A stretch of DNA of 64,000 bases from Phallusia mammillata (lineage: Eukaryota > Chordata > Ascidiacea > Phlebobranchia > Ascidiidae): the NCBI GenBank assembly GCA_003260075.1, contig QLIY01000058.1, positions 1 through 64,000 on the forward strand. Reading direction: 5' to 3'. The notes below the pieces were generated by a model that did no database searches, was not told the DNA's origin, and saw nothing but the letters and a program-made list of their open reading frames with translations. The translations under genes were made by a program, and so were the position numbers. Positions 32,518 through 47,295 of this stretch are shown piece by piece (the stretch's first letter is position 1; every line of letters starts with the position of its first letter).

Positions 32518-35500
32518 ATGAAACAGTTTCTAAAGCCAAAACTGCTGAGTCATGCTCGACAGCTAGCCAAAAATCAAAGACTCTCTGTCGCCACCTGGAA
32601 TGCTCTTGCAGCTTCATTCAACAACACTCCGCAAAGAAAATTTGATTTCTTTTCAAAAAATGTTGGATTATTTCAAGTCCCAGAATTGAAAAGCCCAGAT
32701 GGATTCAAAAAAGCCAAGGTCAGTTGCGGAATGTTTATGTGTTTCAAAATATTTAGGCACAATTTATACAACAAGTCTGAAATCAGTTACTGTGTTAGTT
32801 TTTAAGCCGCAACATGTGTGTTTTTTAATGTTCAAACATAATTTTTACAAGATGTTGTTCTGTGTACATGAAATTTCATTTTTGTAAAATAAATACATGT
32901 TCAAACAGTCTAGAATAGAGTTCAGCCCCATTTAAGAGCTGCATAAAGCACAGTCATTTTTACTATCCTAATAAATATTCTTGTAGGAGAATGCAATGCA
33001 AGAAGGTTGGAAGTTATTGGACCGAGCAGTAAACGTTACACCGGGAGAAGAAACTGTCATTTTGTTTGATGAATTATCCGACACTTTGTGCCGGTGAGAC
33101 TTTACACACATCTAGATCTATATGTTAAATTGTTGTTATCAAGCACCACCGTTCCTTAATACAAAAAAGCAGTGTAATTGTGGCAACATTGGTGAATGCG
33201 TTTAACATTAAAACTGTACTTACAATGTTTTTTATTCCCAGAGTTGCAGACCTTTCAGATTTTATCCGTTGTGCTCACCCAGACTCAGAGTTTTCCGAGG
33301 CTGCAGCGGATGCACATCTTGGGATTGGGACCATGGTTGAAGAACTGAACACTCACATGGATCTGTACAACTGCATTAAGAATGTGACAGAAAACAAGAA
33401 TGTGATGGAAAGGTGCAGTGTTAATTGAGTTGAGTTGAGTTTATTTCGCTTGGTGAAAGACAACATAGCAATCACCAAGCCAGTGCAATTGTGATTGTTT
33501 AGTGCAATTGTGTTGCGATGTGTTCTTTCACCAAGCGAAATAAACTCAACTCAAGCCGAAAATAGCTGCGTTAAACGTTATGGAGCGCATAAAAGGGGAG
33601 GGCACAATTGGTGGATAATGGCTGAACGAACTGCAGCTACACCTTCATTACAAGGCGTTAAGCGACTGGGGCTCACAAGATAGTGAGGTTGGCGCATTGT
33701 GAGTAGTTATAATTGATTAATTGGAAAAAAATGTACATGCAAAGGGAAATTGTGAAAGTCAATGGCACCTAAATTGTTGTTTAAAGTTTTACTCCAATAT
33801 CAAAGGGCATAAATCTGATTATTTAGTCAAAAAGTAAAATGTTGCAATCGAATAAAGACCATTATTGTTAATGTACGGCACAAAACATCACACAAACAAT
33901 CATTGGGAGAACTTGGTGATTGACTTTAGTGGAAAACTACAAATATTTAAGAACCACTGGTTTACAATGAAGTTTGCATTAAATGTGTCCAACCCATTTG
34001 TTTAGCTTGGATGTTGAAACACAAACTGTGGCAAACCTGTTCATGTACGATTTCAAAATCAGCGGAATCCATCTAGATCACGAACAGCGACAAAAAGCTG
34101 TTCAACTTCATGAGGAAATTCTTCAGCTAACTTCAACATTTCTGCAGGTAAACCTTTTCTGTTTGTAGGTTTATTGTTTTGGCGAATAATAGCATAACAA
34201 TCCATTTAAACATTGTCTGGGTGTCTTGGAGATTTTTAGTACTTTGTGCAATGTAAGTTTCTTTCTTGCTTTGAATACTTCGTACTCCAATAGAAAAGTA
34301 ATTCAAACTAGTTTACAATTTTCGCATCAAATTGATAAAATTAAAAAACTTTTGCCAAAAAATTAAATGTTTAAATAATGCAATAAATTCATTTGCCAAA
34401 CAAAGACAATAAAGACCAGCATATTGGGATTTTCAAATTACAACCAAAATTAACATAATTTGCAGATATGGCTTGGTGCAAAAAGTTGCAAACAACTTAA
34501 TATCTTTCATCAGAAAGTTCAAGTCATTTTAGTCAAATTTCTATTTGTTTTAGCAATCTTAATATCTTCCAACAGAAAGTCATTTTAGTTCAAAAGTTCT
34601 TTGTTTTAGCAATCACATTCTCCTGTGGCATTTCCCAAATCTGACCTTCCCGATGAATTTCACTCACGATTCAAGCAGGTCGGCGACAACCTTGTTATAT
34701 CGAGTCTCCATAGCGACAGTGCAGACGAGGTCATCAGAGAAGCATCATATCGATTATATTATTATACAAACCCTGAAACTGAAGCCACTTTGTGCAGGTT
34801 GGTGAAATAATAAGCCTTTTTACATGGAGCATTTAAGCGTATTCGATACACATTTCTCTCGTTTTCGAAAAAGAAAAACGGCAAAGCGTATTAGACTTCT
34901 TCGATTCTCGATGCGTTTGGCACAGGTGGTTTGAATACGCTTAGGCGCTAATACGCTTAGGAGAACTCTTTTGTGAACAGTAGGTCAACTTGAAACAATA
35001 TATAGTTTGTTTAATTTGGTGCTGAAAATAACGAGGAAATATGTGGTTAATGCTAAACATACGTTCCATACTCCAAGTTGCATATTTAAAGTTTTTCGTC
35101 CAACTGGTGCAAAGTTATACAAATTAGTCGTTTTTTATACATATAACCCACAAGAGTCATATAAAGGAAATTTTTGATGTGTTAAGCGGCCTTATGTTTG
35201 TATATCACTTTACAATAACCACCATATCGTTTTTGCGCAAAGCTGAACACCTTGAATGCGATTCGGTTCAGCAGCCATGTAATTTTATGCTTTAGCGAAT
35301 CGAAATCGTGACGTCACACAATGCGCATCAATGATTCGATTCGCTCATGTAAAAAGGCTTACTGATTCAAATTTTTTAACTTTCTAGACTGCAACATACA
35401 ACAGCTGTGTAAAGTACTGATTTTTATCTGCTGAATTTTTTAACTTACAACTGACAACAACTGCACAAACTTGTAGTCTGCAACATACAACATATAAGCT

Positions 35501-38500
35501 ATTGCTGCCAGGCAAAATATAAAGTTAGTACAGCTCTTCTGGCCAATTGCCAAAGTACTGATTTTTTTTCTGCAATTTTTTTAACTGACAAAAACTGTTT
35601 TTGTTTGTTTTCAGATTACTTGAAGCAAGAAATGAAGTTGCACAGCTGGTTGGTTTTCCAACTTTTTCACATCGAGCTCTTAAATCAACAATGGCCAAAA
35701 ATCCACAGTCTGTCTACAAGTTTTTAAACACTTTGTCAGAGAGATTAAAACCTTTAGTTAAGGTATATATATATATGTTAGTGCTTTGCTAAGTTTTGCA
35801 TTTTTCTATTTTGCTACCTGCCATGTAGTTTAAATAAGTATGTCCAAGTTGAATTAAATGTTTATTTAAATGACCGTGTCTTAAAATTCCCAACTTTTTC
35901 ATTTGTTTCAACATTGGCAGATTTTAATGGTAAAATTTAAGGTTCTTTAACACCCTAGTTTTGCATACTAATCAAATTTTGCTTTTATTTATCCTCATGC
36001 ATAAAGTTAAAAAACTCAAGGTCTATGATTTTAAACAAATTTTGATTTCTGGTATTAATTGTTGTGTTGCAAATCCAGAAAGAATTGGATGATCTGAAAT
36101 CATTCAAAATCAGTGAAACTCCTCTCAGCACAAGTTTTCAACCATGGGATTTACATTATTATGTCAACAAGCTAAAAGAAAAAAAGTAAGTTGAAAGTTC
36201 GAATGAATTTTACAACATTGTTTAAGTAAACTCTTGTTTCCAGAGCTTTAATTGATCCCGTGCTGTACAGTTCATTTTTCTCTCTCGGGGATTGCATGAA
36301 TGGACTCAGTGCTTTGTATAGTGTAAGTTAATTTCTTGCTTTGAATATTAATTGATACCAGTTCAACAGTTTTGCATCAAATTGCTGAAATCAAAAAATT
36401 AAATGTTTAAATACTGCAAAGATTTCATTTCCAAAGCAAAAAGGGCTAAAATTGCTAAGCCTTTTCTCTGTGTTTCGTAAAGACCAGGTCTTTGCCGTTT
36501 ATCAAACTTGACCCCTTGCAGGAAAAAGTTAGATAACCACTGCTCTAGGGGGTCGACAAAGCCTAGGTCATTACCAGCTGCCCTACCTAGTGGTTACAAA
36601 CTCTGGTTACAGATGTTTTGATTTGTGTCACAGTCTCTGTTTGGTGTGACACTGACAGCTGTTCCCGTGCAAAAAGGAGAAACATGGAACAACGACATCA
36701 TCAAGTTAGCAGTCGTCCACCGCACTGAAGGAGTATTAGGACACATTTATTGTGACTTCTTTAACAGACCAGGAAAACCACAACAAGACTGCCACTTCAC
36801 TATAAGGTGGGAGATAGATTAAGTTTTAGGATCTAAACTCTTGTTCTGCCTCAATAAGTGCAAAGAATTGCTTATATCATGAGCAATGTCAAGACATTAG
36901 CTCTTCGAGTCATGGAAACTAAACGCACTCTACATGCTACACTTCAAAAACAGCTTTATTTTGCACAATATTGTGTACCCCAGCTTGGGGGGGGGGCAAA
37001 CCCTTGTTCTGCCTCAATAAGTGTAAAGAATTGCTTATATCATGAGCAATGTCAAGACATTAGCTCTTTGAGTCATGGAAACTTAACAGCTTTATTTGGC
37101 ACAATATTGTGTTCCCTGCTTTTTAGCTGGTTAAATTTACGTTTTGTTTGGCAATAGCCACTGGCATAACATGGACTTGTTTCTTCACCAGTGGTTTCCA
37201 ACCCTTATCCACTAATTCCTCACTTAACAATTAAAAACTTTTTCATTCCTCCACAATAGACTACATAGTAGATGCTAAACTACACAAAGATCATTTAAAC
37301 TCGCATCTTTTATCAACTTCATAGGTTATATTCCCAGAGCTTATGTGTCTGTTTACAAACCACATGTAAAAATTATTGTAAATCCCTCCACTCGGTTTAA
37401 AATTTCTACCCAGTTATGAACCACTGTTATAAACAATCAGTGTGTTATTGTTAATTATCCAATCTTGCATGATTTAACGCAGAGGAGGTCGTCGTTTGCG
37501 CGATGGATCCTATCAATCCCCGATAGTTGTCCTGATGCTCCATCTACCTTCTGCATCTTTCTCCCAACCTCCTCTTCTCACTCCATCAACTGTAAACAAC
37601 CTCTTCCACGAGATGGGACACGCTATGCACTCTATGCTTGCTAGGACTCGATACCAACATGTTACTGGCACTCGGTGTAGCACAGACTTTGCTGAGGTAA
37701 GCATTTTTGATCCTTCTACTGTTAATTAATTGTAAGAGTCTGTAAAAGCTTTCGAATACCTCAAGACATAACTACAAAACACTTCTGGTTTTGTTTTTAC
37801 TATTTTACATTTTTATGGCAAACTTATCCCCTCCCAAAATGTGTTTTTGATATTGGTTTTCCTTTTTATTTTCTAAGCTATCCCTTGTGTATTTGTGAGG
37901 GTTTTATGTAGTATGGTAAAACCATTGGTTTGCAAACAGTACAGTTTTTATTTCAGATGTCAATTAACACAACACTATAAAAACTTGCATCTGTGAGGCA
38001 GTTATTAAAATTTTACAAGCCTTATTCAAACATTGCTTCCTATACCATATTATTTGTACATGACCAACCCCAAACCTGATCCTTTTTCAGGTACCATCAG
38101 TGTTAATGGAATATTTTGCAATGGACCGCAGAGTTTTATCGTCATTTGCGAAACACCACAAAACCAGAGAAACCCTCCCACTTGAAATGATCAACAAATT
38201 ATGTCATGCTGACAAACTGTGTGCCACAAGTGAAATGCAAACTCAGGTACTTTGACCTAAAAGTAATTAACTGTTTGTAATGACAGAAGCATGAATACCC
38301 TTTTGTTTTGTTTTTTAACGATTTTTGGTGCAAAAAGACTTTAGCATATGAAAGCTTCAAGCCATACATGTTCAACTGCAAAGCACACTGTTTTGACCTA
38401 TTAGGTTTCATTATTTCCCAGACGGTTGTTTGGGCATTGTGAACCAGTTCTTGTGTCATTAATGCCTAGTTGTGGCACCCAACAGTTTGATGAGACATTG

Positions 38501-39483
38501 CTTTTCAGCTTGTTAACCCCAACAAACTGGAGTGCCGTATGGTGACTACATTAGCTCATGCCTTATAGGTTGAAACAGTGTGCACTGTCGGTGACAATCT
38601 GAATATTATCCACCCAACTCCCAGTTAATTACTACATGTTGTTTAGGTATTTTATGCACTTGTCGACCAACATTTTCATGACGACTTCAAACCTGGGATG
38701 ACTACTAACCAAGTGGTCGATAAAGTGAGTGAAGTTTTGGAGCTGTCTGTTTGTACAGCACTTTTGTAAGAGACAAGGCATATAAACACTTAGCGAGCGT
38801 TTTTTGGAACAAACCTCTTGGTTGAAAATACTCCAATGTAAGAATATGTACATAAATAGGACACAATATCTACATTTACAAATAACCCCCCTTTAGACTA
38901 CGTTTATAAATAACATGCATGAAGGGCTGGGTACATGGTTTTTGAAGCGTACAATATGTTTACATTTGTTTTAGAATAACTACATATTTTCACTTAATTT
39001 AGGGTGACTGTTTTTTTGTTCCAGGTTCATGCAGATCACTACTTTATGCAAGCTGTCCCAAACACTTCATGGCATTTGCGCTTTCCTCACTTTGCAAGCT
39101 ACGGTGCCAAATATTATTCCTACCTTATGTCAAGAGCTGTTGCCTCAAGAGTGTGGAACAAGTGTTTTAAAGATGATCCATTCAATAATGAAATGGGACA
39201 AAGATACAGGTATTGCAACTAAACAAGGTGTTTCTGTATTGGCTGAAAAGCAGGCGACATACAGAATGTAATCACTTAAAACAAGCGCTTTAAAATTGCT
39301 TTTTTTACTGGGTCGATTCAACCAAACTGTGTTTTATCAAATATTTTCATTAAACTTTTCAGATCAGAAATGTTATGTCACGGTGGTGGAAAAGATCCAG
39401 CTTTAATGTTTGAATCGATGTTGCAAGAAGATTTCAATTTAGAAAGTCTCGTCGATACTTTGATTATTGATAGCCAATCATAA
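32518..39483 (+). CDS. MIPEP: MIPEP, mitochondrial intermediate peptidase
   Basis: Fourteen exons join in frame to 689 aa (human 713): 32518-32718, 32987-33093, 33242-33412, 34006-34147, 34610-34797, 35615-35762, 36079-36185, 36244-36322, 36634-36806, 37483-37696, 38091-38246, 38647-38724, 39025-39209 and 39363-39483. This M3 family zinc metallopeptidase removes octapeptides from imported mitochondrial precursors in the matrix. The zinc motif HEMGH is in exon 10 ([20 protein letters not shown]), followed by [20 protein letters not shown]. Other conserved blocks are [48 protein letters not shown] with [11 protein letters not shown], and [16 protein letters not shown]. The N-terminus ([20 protein letters not shown]) is basic and lacks acids, as expected for a mitochondrial presequence. 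Several introns contain MITEs. A 10-G run with flanking duplication (36987) is in intron 9. Confidence 0.95.
33430..33554. mobile_element. Complete MITE of the TTGAGTTGAGTTTATTTCGC family
   Basis: A 30-bp perfect terminal inverted repeat: 33430-33459 begins TTGAGTTGAGTTTATTTCGC and 33525-33554 is its reverse complement. The whole element is 125 bp. It starts only 17 bp after MIPEP exon 3. Partial copies of the same end occur in several introns of this window. Confidence 0.8.
34811..35361. mobile_element. Non-autonomous element with TA target duplication
   Basis: The left end TAAGCCTTTTTACATG and the right end CATGTAAAAAGGCTTA are inverted copies. TA at both borders is the expected Tc1/mariner-type duplication. 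The 551-bp element starts 13 bp after the end of MIPEP exon 5. It contains repeated ATACGCTTAGG units and no transposase frame. Confidence 0.7.
37186..37430. mobile_element. hAT-like element, CAGTGGTTTCCAACC family
   Basis: It opens with CAGTGGTTTCCAACC and closes with TATGAACCACTG. The interior (TAGTAGATGCTAAAC, CATAGGTTATATTCCCAGAG) is shared in reverse orientation with sequences at about 62555-62785, 63149-63310 and 30985-31080. It lies in MIPEP intron 9 next to the duplicated segment at 36987. Borders are approximate. Confidence 0.6.
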
Positions 39484-40337
39484 CATGTTCTGCTGTGTTT
39501 GTTATTCGTTTTAAAGATGGAAGGCATAGAAAATACAGATGTCCATGTTACCCATGTCTGAGAGTGGAATGCATAGATTTACACAGACAAAAAAAGTTGT
39601 TTATCTGTCAAAGCTTTATCACTTCACCATTTCATTACAAACCGTATCCTACTATAGGGGGGGGGGATGTGTCCGAGAGTGGAATGTATAGATTTACACA
39701 GACAAAAAATAGTTGTTTATCTGACAAAGCTTTATCACTTCACCATTTCATTACAAACCGTATCCTACTATAGAGCTTTGTTTCCTTGAGCAAGAAACTT
39801 GAGCGACATTTGGTTGCAGTGAATTAAAATCACTAATTCCATAAAGATGCAAAACAATAACAAACGTATGTTGTGAGCTTAACACATTCATGCAATATTC
39901 CCCCCAGGTGGCAAAAAGATAGATACACCCAAGAAAAATAACAAATGTTAGGAACATGGGCATGAAAAAGCTTGCCAAATAGAGTTACAATTGAACAGAA
40001 TCATCTGAACCCGGTGGGTGGTGAATATATAGTCAAAAGTACGATGGGTTCAAAACATAGCAACACTGTGTTAAACAAATTCTGATTTGAACCAAAACAC
40101 AGGATTGCACTGCATCAAAGTCTACATAAAACAGTTGTCTAACTTGCGTATTTTTTCCTGTACCCACTGTATTACTTTGGACACAAGATGGCATCCATGA
40201 GGCTCTATCGTGTAACAATGGTTTGGATTACTTTTCTTTTATTGGCCTCACACCGCATGGCAGTTAACTTGGCCCAAAACTCAAAAACAAATGGGCCAAT
40301 GCAGATTTCATTCGGTAGTTCCCATTTTAAATTTGTA
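39484..40337. other. Convergent 3' region between MIPEP and LLPH
   Basis: The 3' ends of the plus-strand MIPEP and minus-strand LLPH meet here. A direct duplication flanks the 10-G run at 39657-39666. An open frame at 40188-40448 (+) begins with a hydrophobic segment resembling a signal peptide (MASMRLYRVTMVWITFLLLA), but it runs antisense into the LLPH last exon and has no recognised homologue, so I do not call it. Confidence 0.45.
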
Positions 40338-41547
40338 TCACCACAAAAGCTTTTTGTTCCTGCCCGTTTTTTTGACACCATCAGGTTTCTTTTTATTGTT
40401 TTTTCTTTCCTCTCTCATCCTTTTCATTTGTCTTGTGTTCATCCATGAAGGATATTGTCCGTGCTCATCAAGGAGTGTCTTCGGATTTCGCTTTGTATCT
40501 ATATTCATGTTTCCGCCTTCATCTAAAATGCAGCATTTTTCACATTGAGAAAATAGTTTTAAAACACCAGACAAGCTCAAAATCATTGCAACTGCAGGGA
40601 CGCAAGGTAGGTAACGTTTCTGTACATTTGCTCCAACTGATGCAAAAAAAACACTGAGCAACTGCAAATCAGAGCTTGCTTTCCGGCTTCAAACTGTTGG
40701 TTATGGAGTTTGCAAGAATAGGTTCGCAGTGACAAACGTTTGTGATCATAGTTACGACAGGGGGGGGGGCTGATGCAAAAAAACACTGAGCAACTGCAAA
40801 TCTGAGTTTGCTTTCTGGCTTCAAACTGTTGGTTATGGAGTTGGCAAGAATAGGTTCGCAGTGACAAACGTTTGTGATCATAGTTACGACAGCAAAAAAG
40901 GCAATGTGTTCAGTTTTGAATTCTTAAATTTTAAATTCCTTGATCTTTGGAATAGAGAGGCAAAAGATGTATTTCTGCCTGTGGGTTTCAAACAAACAGA
41001 TGGTGTATTTAGCTATTTGTGACCGAGCATCTAAAGTAATAACATTTGGTAGTAAGCATCTTAACATGGTCCATATGGTATATATTTTTAATACGACTAA
41101 TTAGTTAGTTACAACTACTTGGAAACACTTCGTATTATTCTGCAAATTTATGTGTCTAATGTGATTTATATGTTGTTGTAAGATTTGCATATTCATATTC
41201 AAGTGCGGTGTTTCAAAAAATGTTTTGTTTTTTTTTTGCTGAACATAATCTACCAGTTATAGGCACATAAAAATTTACGTACATGAAATTAATCACATCT
41301 AATTTATGGATATATTGCAAACCAGCAAACCTGTTTGTTGTTCTTCCATCTTTGATTTTTCCTTTTCTTGCTCTCTTTCTTTTTGTCGGAGTTCAATTTG
41401 GGCGAATTTGCACATATCTTCTGTTAAGTTAATCTTTCCATGGTTCTTTAACGTTTCTTTCAATTTCACCAAAACACGTTTTTCGTTCTTCTCCCGTTTA
41501 ATGGCGCGCATTTTACGCCTCCATTTACTTCTTAAACTTTTAGCCAT
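40338..41547 (-). CDS. LLPH: LLPH, protein LLP homologue
   Basis: Two exons (41547-41331 and 40522-40338) join in phase 1 to give 133 aa, against 129 in human. Exon 1 begins [20 protein letters not shown], identical to the human start at nearly every position. Exon 2 contains [20 protein letters not shown] and [14 protein letters not shown], matching human [20 protein letters not shown] and MNQRQRKRLK, and ends in a Lys-rich tail. LLPH is a small basic nucleolar protein linked to ribosome (60S) biogenesis and, in Aplysia LAPS18, to neuronal plasticity. The donor is GTTTGC, an unusual but valid GT site. Intron 1 contains a direct duplication around a 10-G run (40760-40769). Confidence 0.92.
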
Positions 41548-42843
41548 CGTTTAAATAGTTTTATTGCCAAAAAACGTTACTACTTTGCTGTTAAGCTCGA
41601 AATTTTAGTGAATACAACTTTACATTAAAAAATTCTGAACCAAAAACCACGTTGGCAAATTATTTTTAATCCAGACCAACAGGGTTTTTATTGTTTTCGG
41701 GGCGCATTTTTCATCGGTTAAAAAGCTAACTACGGTATAATAGGCCTTGGAGGACATGTCCTCCTTTTTAACAAAAATCAAGTTGTCCTCCGAGGACAAG
41801 AAAAAAAAGTGCCCGAATGTCCTCCTTTTTAAAGAATTTCTGATTTACCAAATTCATATGTGACAATTATGTCTGTAAAAACAGCCAAATATACACCTTT
41901 GGCTTACTTTTAAAGGATACAGATGGATTTTACCTTTTTTTGGAAAATACAAGCTTACTTTAAGTGATAAAAGTTAAACTTTATCCGAACAATAATTTAA
42001 TACCATCTAATTTCTGAGGCTTTTATTTTTTTGGGAGTATTTTTTCATGTTTTTTTTTTCAACAATGTGTCCTCCTTTTTGGGGATGGAAATATGTTAGG
42101 CCTAATCTATAATAGCTATGTTTCCTTCACTTTCTTTTAATCTGCAACAACCACCAGCCTTTTCAAGTAACTGTATTTACTCAAATATTATCACCCATTG
42201 TCAAAGAGAAACCATCCTATTGCAAGAAACTAAGGCAAAAATATTGCAAAGGGAATGATAATTTCGCTCCGACATTTCTGGAAATATGACACAATACACT
42301 AAACAGGACATATGACACAAAACACTAGTAACATATGAGAACCATTGTTCTCAATGTACATACAGGGTTCATAAATATACTGGCTCGCCCATTTCATTGT
42401 AAACTTTTTCACATCAAACGGAAAAGATTTGCTAAACTGAAACAATGAAAGACTGAAACAAACAATGAAAGAGTGTCAGCAGTCGTGCACATAGTGGCTA
42501 CATGTAGCAGCATCAAACTAATTCAAATTTATATAGTCTTTAAATACAGCTTATGACAGTTTAAACACATTAAGGCTAAACTTGGAACTATATGAGCAGA
42601 ATTAACCATATAAAACATATTTTCCATACACAGACAAGCTTTAGAAAATGAGTTTTCGTTCCATGACATTTTAACCAGTATTCACCAACCTATGAGTCTA
42701 TGAGCACCCAAGCAACAAAATGTACAGAAATGGTTGAAATGACACATGAGAATGTTATTGTGATGTTTTTCCAGATAAGGAAGCTTGCAAATTTTTGCCT
42801 TTTTCCACATAAAATGTAAATGATGCTGACAATAAAGTTTTGA
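41548..42843. other. Region between LLPH and ARF
   Basis: This contains the LLPH promoter and 5' flank plus the ARF 3' UTR. Roughly 41741-42106 looks like a repeat element bounded by TAGGCC and GGCCTA. It holds three copies of TGTCCTCCTTTTT (about 41758, 41818 and 42069) and two GGAGGACA/TCCGAGGACA palindromic blocks. No coding exon was recognised. Confidence 0.4.
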
Positions 42844-45174
<2,331 letters not shown>

Positions 45175-47295
45175 GATGTGATCAACAATGAAATTCCAAC
45201 CAAGATTATGATTTGTAAAAACCAAAGCAGCCGCTATGGCAATCTATCTTACAAGGTAGTTTTGTCAGTAGAAATTTTTAACCTAAACTTAAAACCCAGT
45301 TACTTTGGACAACCACCGAATTTCTAACATAAAATAAATCGTAGCTTTGCAAGGTCTAAAAACACACCAAGAACTGACATTTGAAAGAAGTATCTTACCA
45401 GAAAGAAGAAATAAAACTGCCTAAAATATAAAACGTCAAAACACAAGCTTCGCGACACGACACCAAAACTACGTTCATTATCTCGATGCCAAATTTACAA
45501 CGAAGAAACAATGACGTCACGTAATCTCGCGCCCACAGAGCTTAAAATTATATTTTAGCAGTAGGGAGCTAATGTTTTAAAATAGTAAATTAGCACCCAG
45601 TTTTAAAAAAATATTTATTAACTGAAGAATCAATGTGACTGATATAAATTAACGCATTTCGCGCATACTTTCAACTAGGTAGACGTTATGTTTCATTGTT
45701 ACCAGTTTGCATTAAAATTGTGCAACTTGCATTAAAAGCTATTTTGTGAAGACATGTCCCTAATTTGCCTCTAAAATCTGTTTTTGAATACCTGAATATC
45801 TTCATTGTCAACTCAGCTAAATTGTACAACAACTCGATTAAATTTTACTTACGTATTGCTGGAAATTAAAACTGTTTGAGTCTAACCAAAATAACTGCAA
45901 TAAAACTGGAAACAAAAAGAACTTCTCAATGTTTTCAGGACACTGTATTTATAAACACGGGACAAAACTACTACACGATAACGGAAAATTATAAAAAATT
46001 AGAAAACTTCAGATTTGCTGCTAACATTTTTCTAGAGGGGCAGCACAGGCATCAAAAGTTCAAGGGGCAAAACTTTAAAAAAGCATAAAACTTGTGCAGT
46101 GTTGGTTTCTCATCAGGTCGCTTGCTGTCGACTAGGCACTTCATGCACAAAGCACACAGCAACACAAGTTATGTAAGCAATGAACTATCGGAAACAAGCC
46201 AACCACGGTGAGAAATTCAAATGTACCAGAGCTGTGCCAGAGAAAAACATTTTTGTCCAATATTTTCTACATGTGGAGTGATATTTGGCAAATATTCATG
46301 ATAAATCATTAAAGGAAGAGCGTCGGTGTTGGTATATATTTGAATGTGCACTTTTGAGATATTATTTTGCCCTGAGGCATAATTCTCAGGTGAGTCTCGT
46401 TCCACAAAATATGGTTTTCACATTGAATTATCTCCCAAACATCACAACATGACCTTTCTTCAAAAAAAAAAGCAATTTTCCCAACCATGCCCGGAATGGT
46501 ATCACTGACATAAACTCATTATGACATCATAATACAAAGCAGAGGTTATTCAGGGTCAGACTGCATGTGCACAGTGGTGATGTGACACCACTACAGACAA
46601 GTTATGCCAAAATACTTGTATTATTAAATGTGGCATTGGATGAAGTAGTGCTGTGTTGTTGCTACTTGAAGTAACATAGCAACACTTCTGTGCCAAGTAA
46701 AACTTCAATGTTAAATACAAAAATCAACCGTATGTTAAGCAATCTAGCACGAAACAAGATAATTAGGTGCTGATAGAAAAACGCCAGGTTTGTTGGCACA
46801 GTGCCAACTTTAACTGTGAACACCAACGAGATAATGAGGTTCTTATGCTTGCATGACATGCGTTATAATAATGGGGCAGTGTGCAGTCTGTAGGCTATTG
46901 TGTACCAGAAGCTGTATTGGAGACAGTAAGGTTTTGTTTCATTTTCAAAATGACAATTTTTCCCGTATTAATGAAAATAGTGGAGGTTTTTGAGTCAATA
47001 TACAAAAAACTTAAATAGGATTGTTTAGTGTGAGGAATATATTGGACACCTGGAAACACTTTTGTTGTCAGTCACAATACCACATACTTATCACAAAAGT
47101 TAAATACTTGACAAAAGGTTCCAAAAGTGACCATTGATTTAATTATGGGTGTTTCAAGCAATAGGTTTTGTTTTGCTTGGGTTTTCCGGAATGAGTGACC
47201 CACCAAGAACTGCACCAACACTTGATGGCGTGTCAGTAATCTCATGAACAGCTCATGAATGAATCCACATTTGGTTGCTTTCAGTGTATGAGGTG
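45175..47295. other. Region between ARF and PPP4R3
   Basis: This holds the ARF promoter and 5' UTR and the PPP4R3 3' UTR. It is AT-rich and no exon was recognised. The frames at 45876-46088 (+) and 46662-46859 (-) show no homology or splice context. Confidence 0.45.

Noticed and set aside
35764-35780. Short (TA)n run after MIPEP exon 6 as a regulatory site
   Set aside because: It is a simple repeat at a splice donor with nothing further to support function.
40188-40448. Plus-strand frame with a signal-peptide-like start
   Set aside because: It runs antisense into the conserved last exon of LLPH, has no homologue that I recognise and no splice support.
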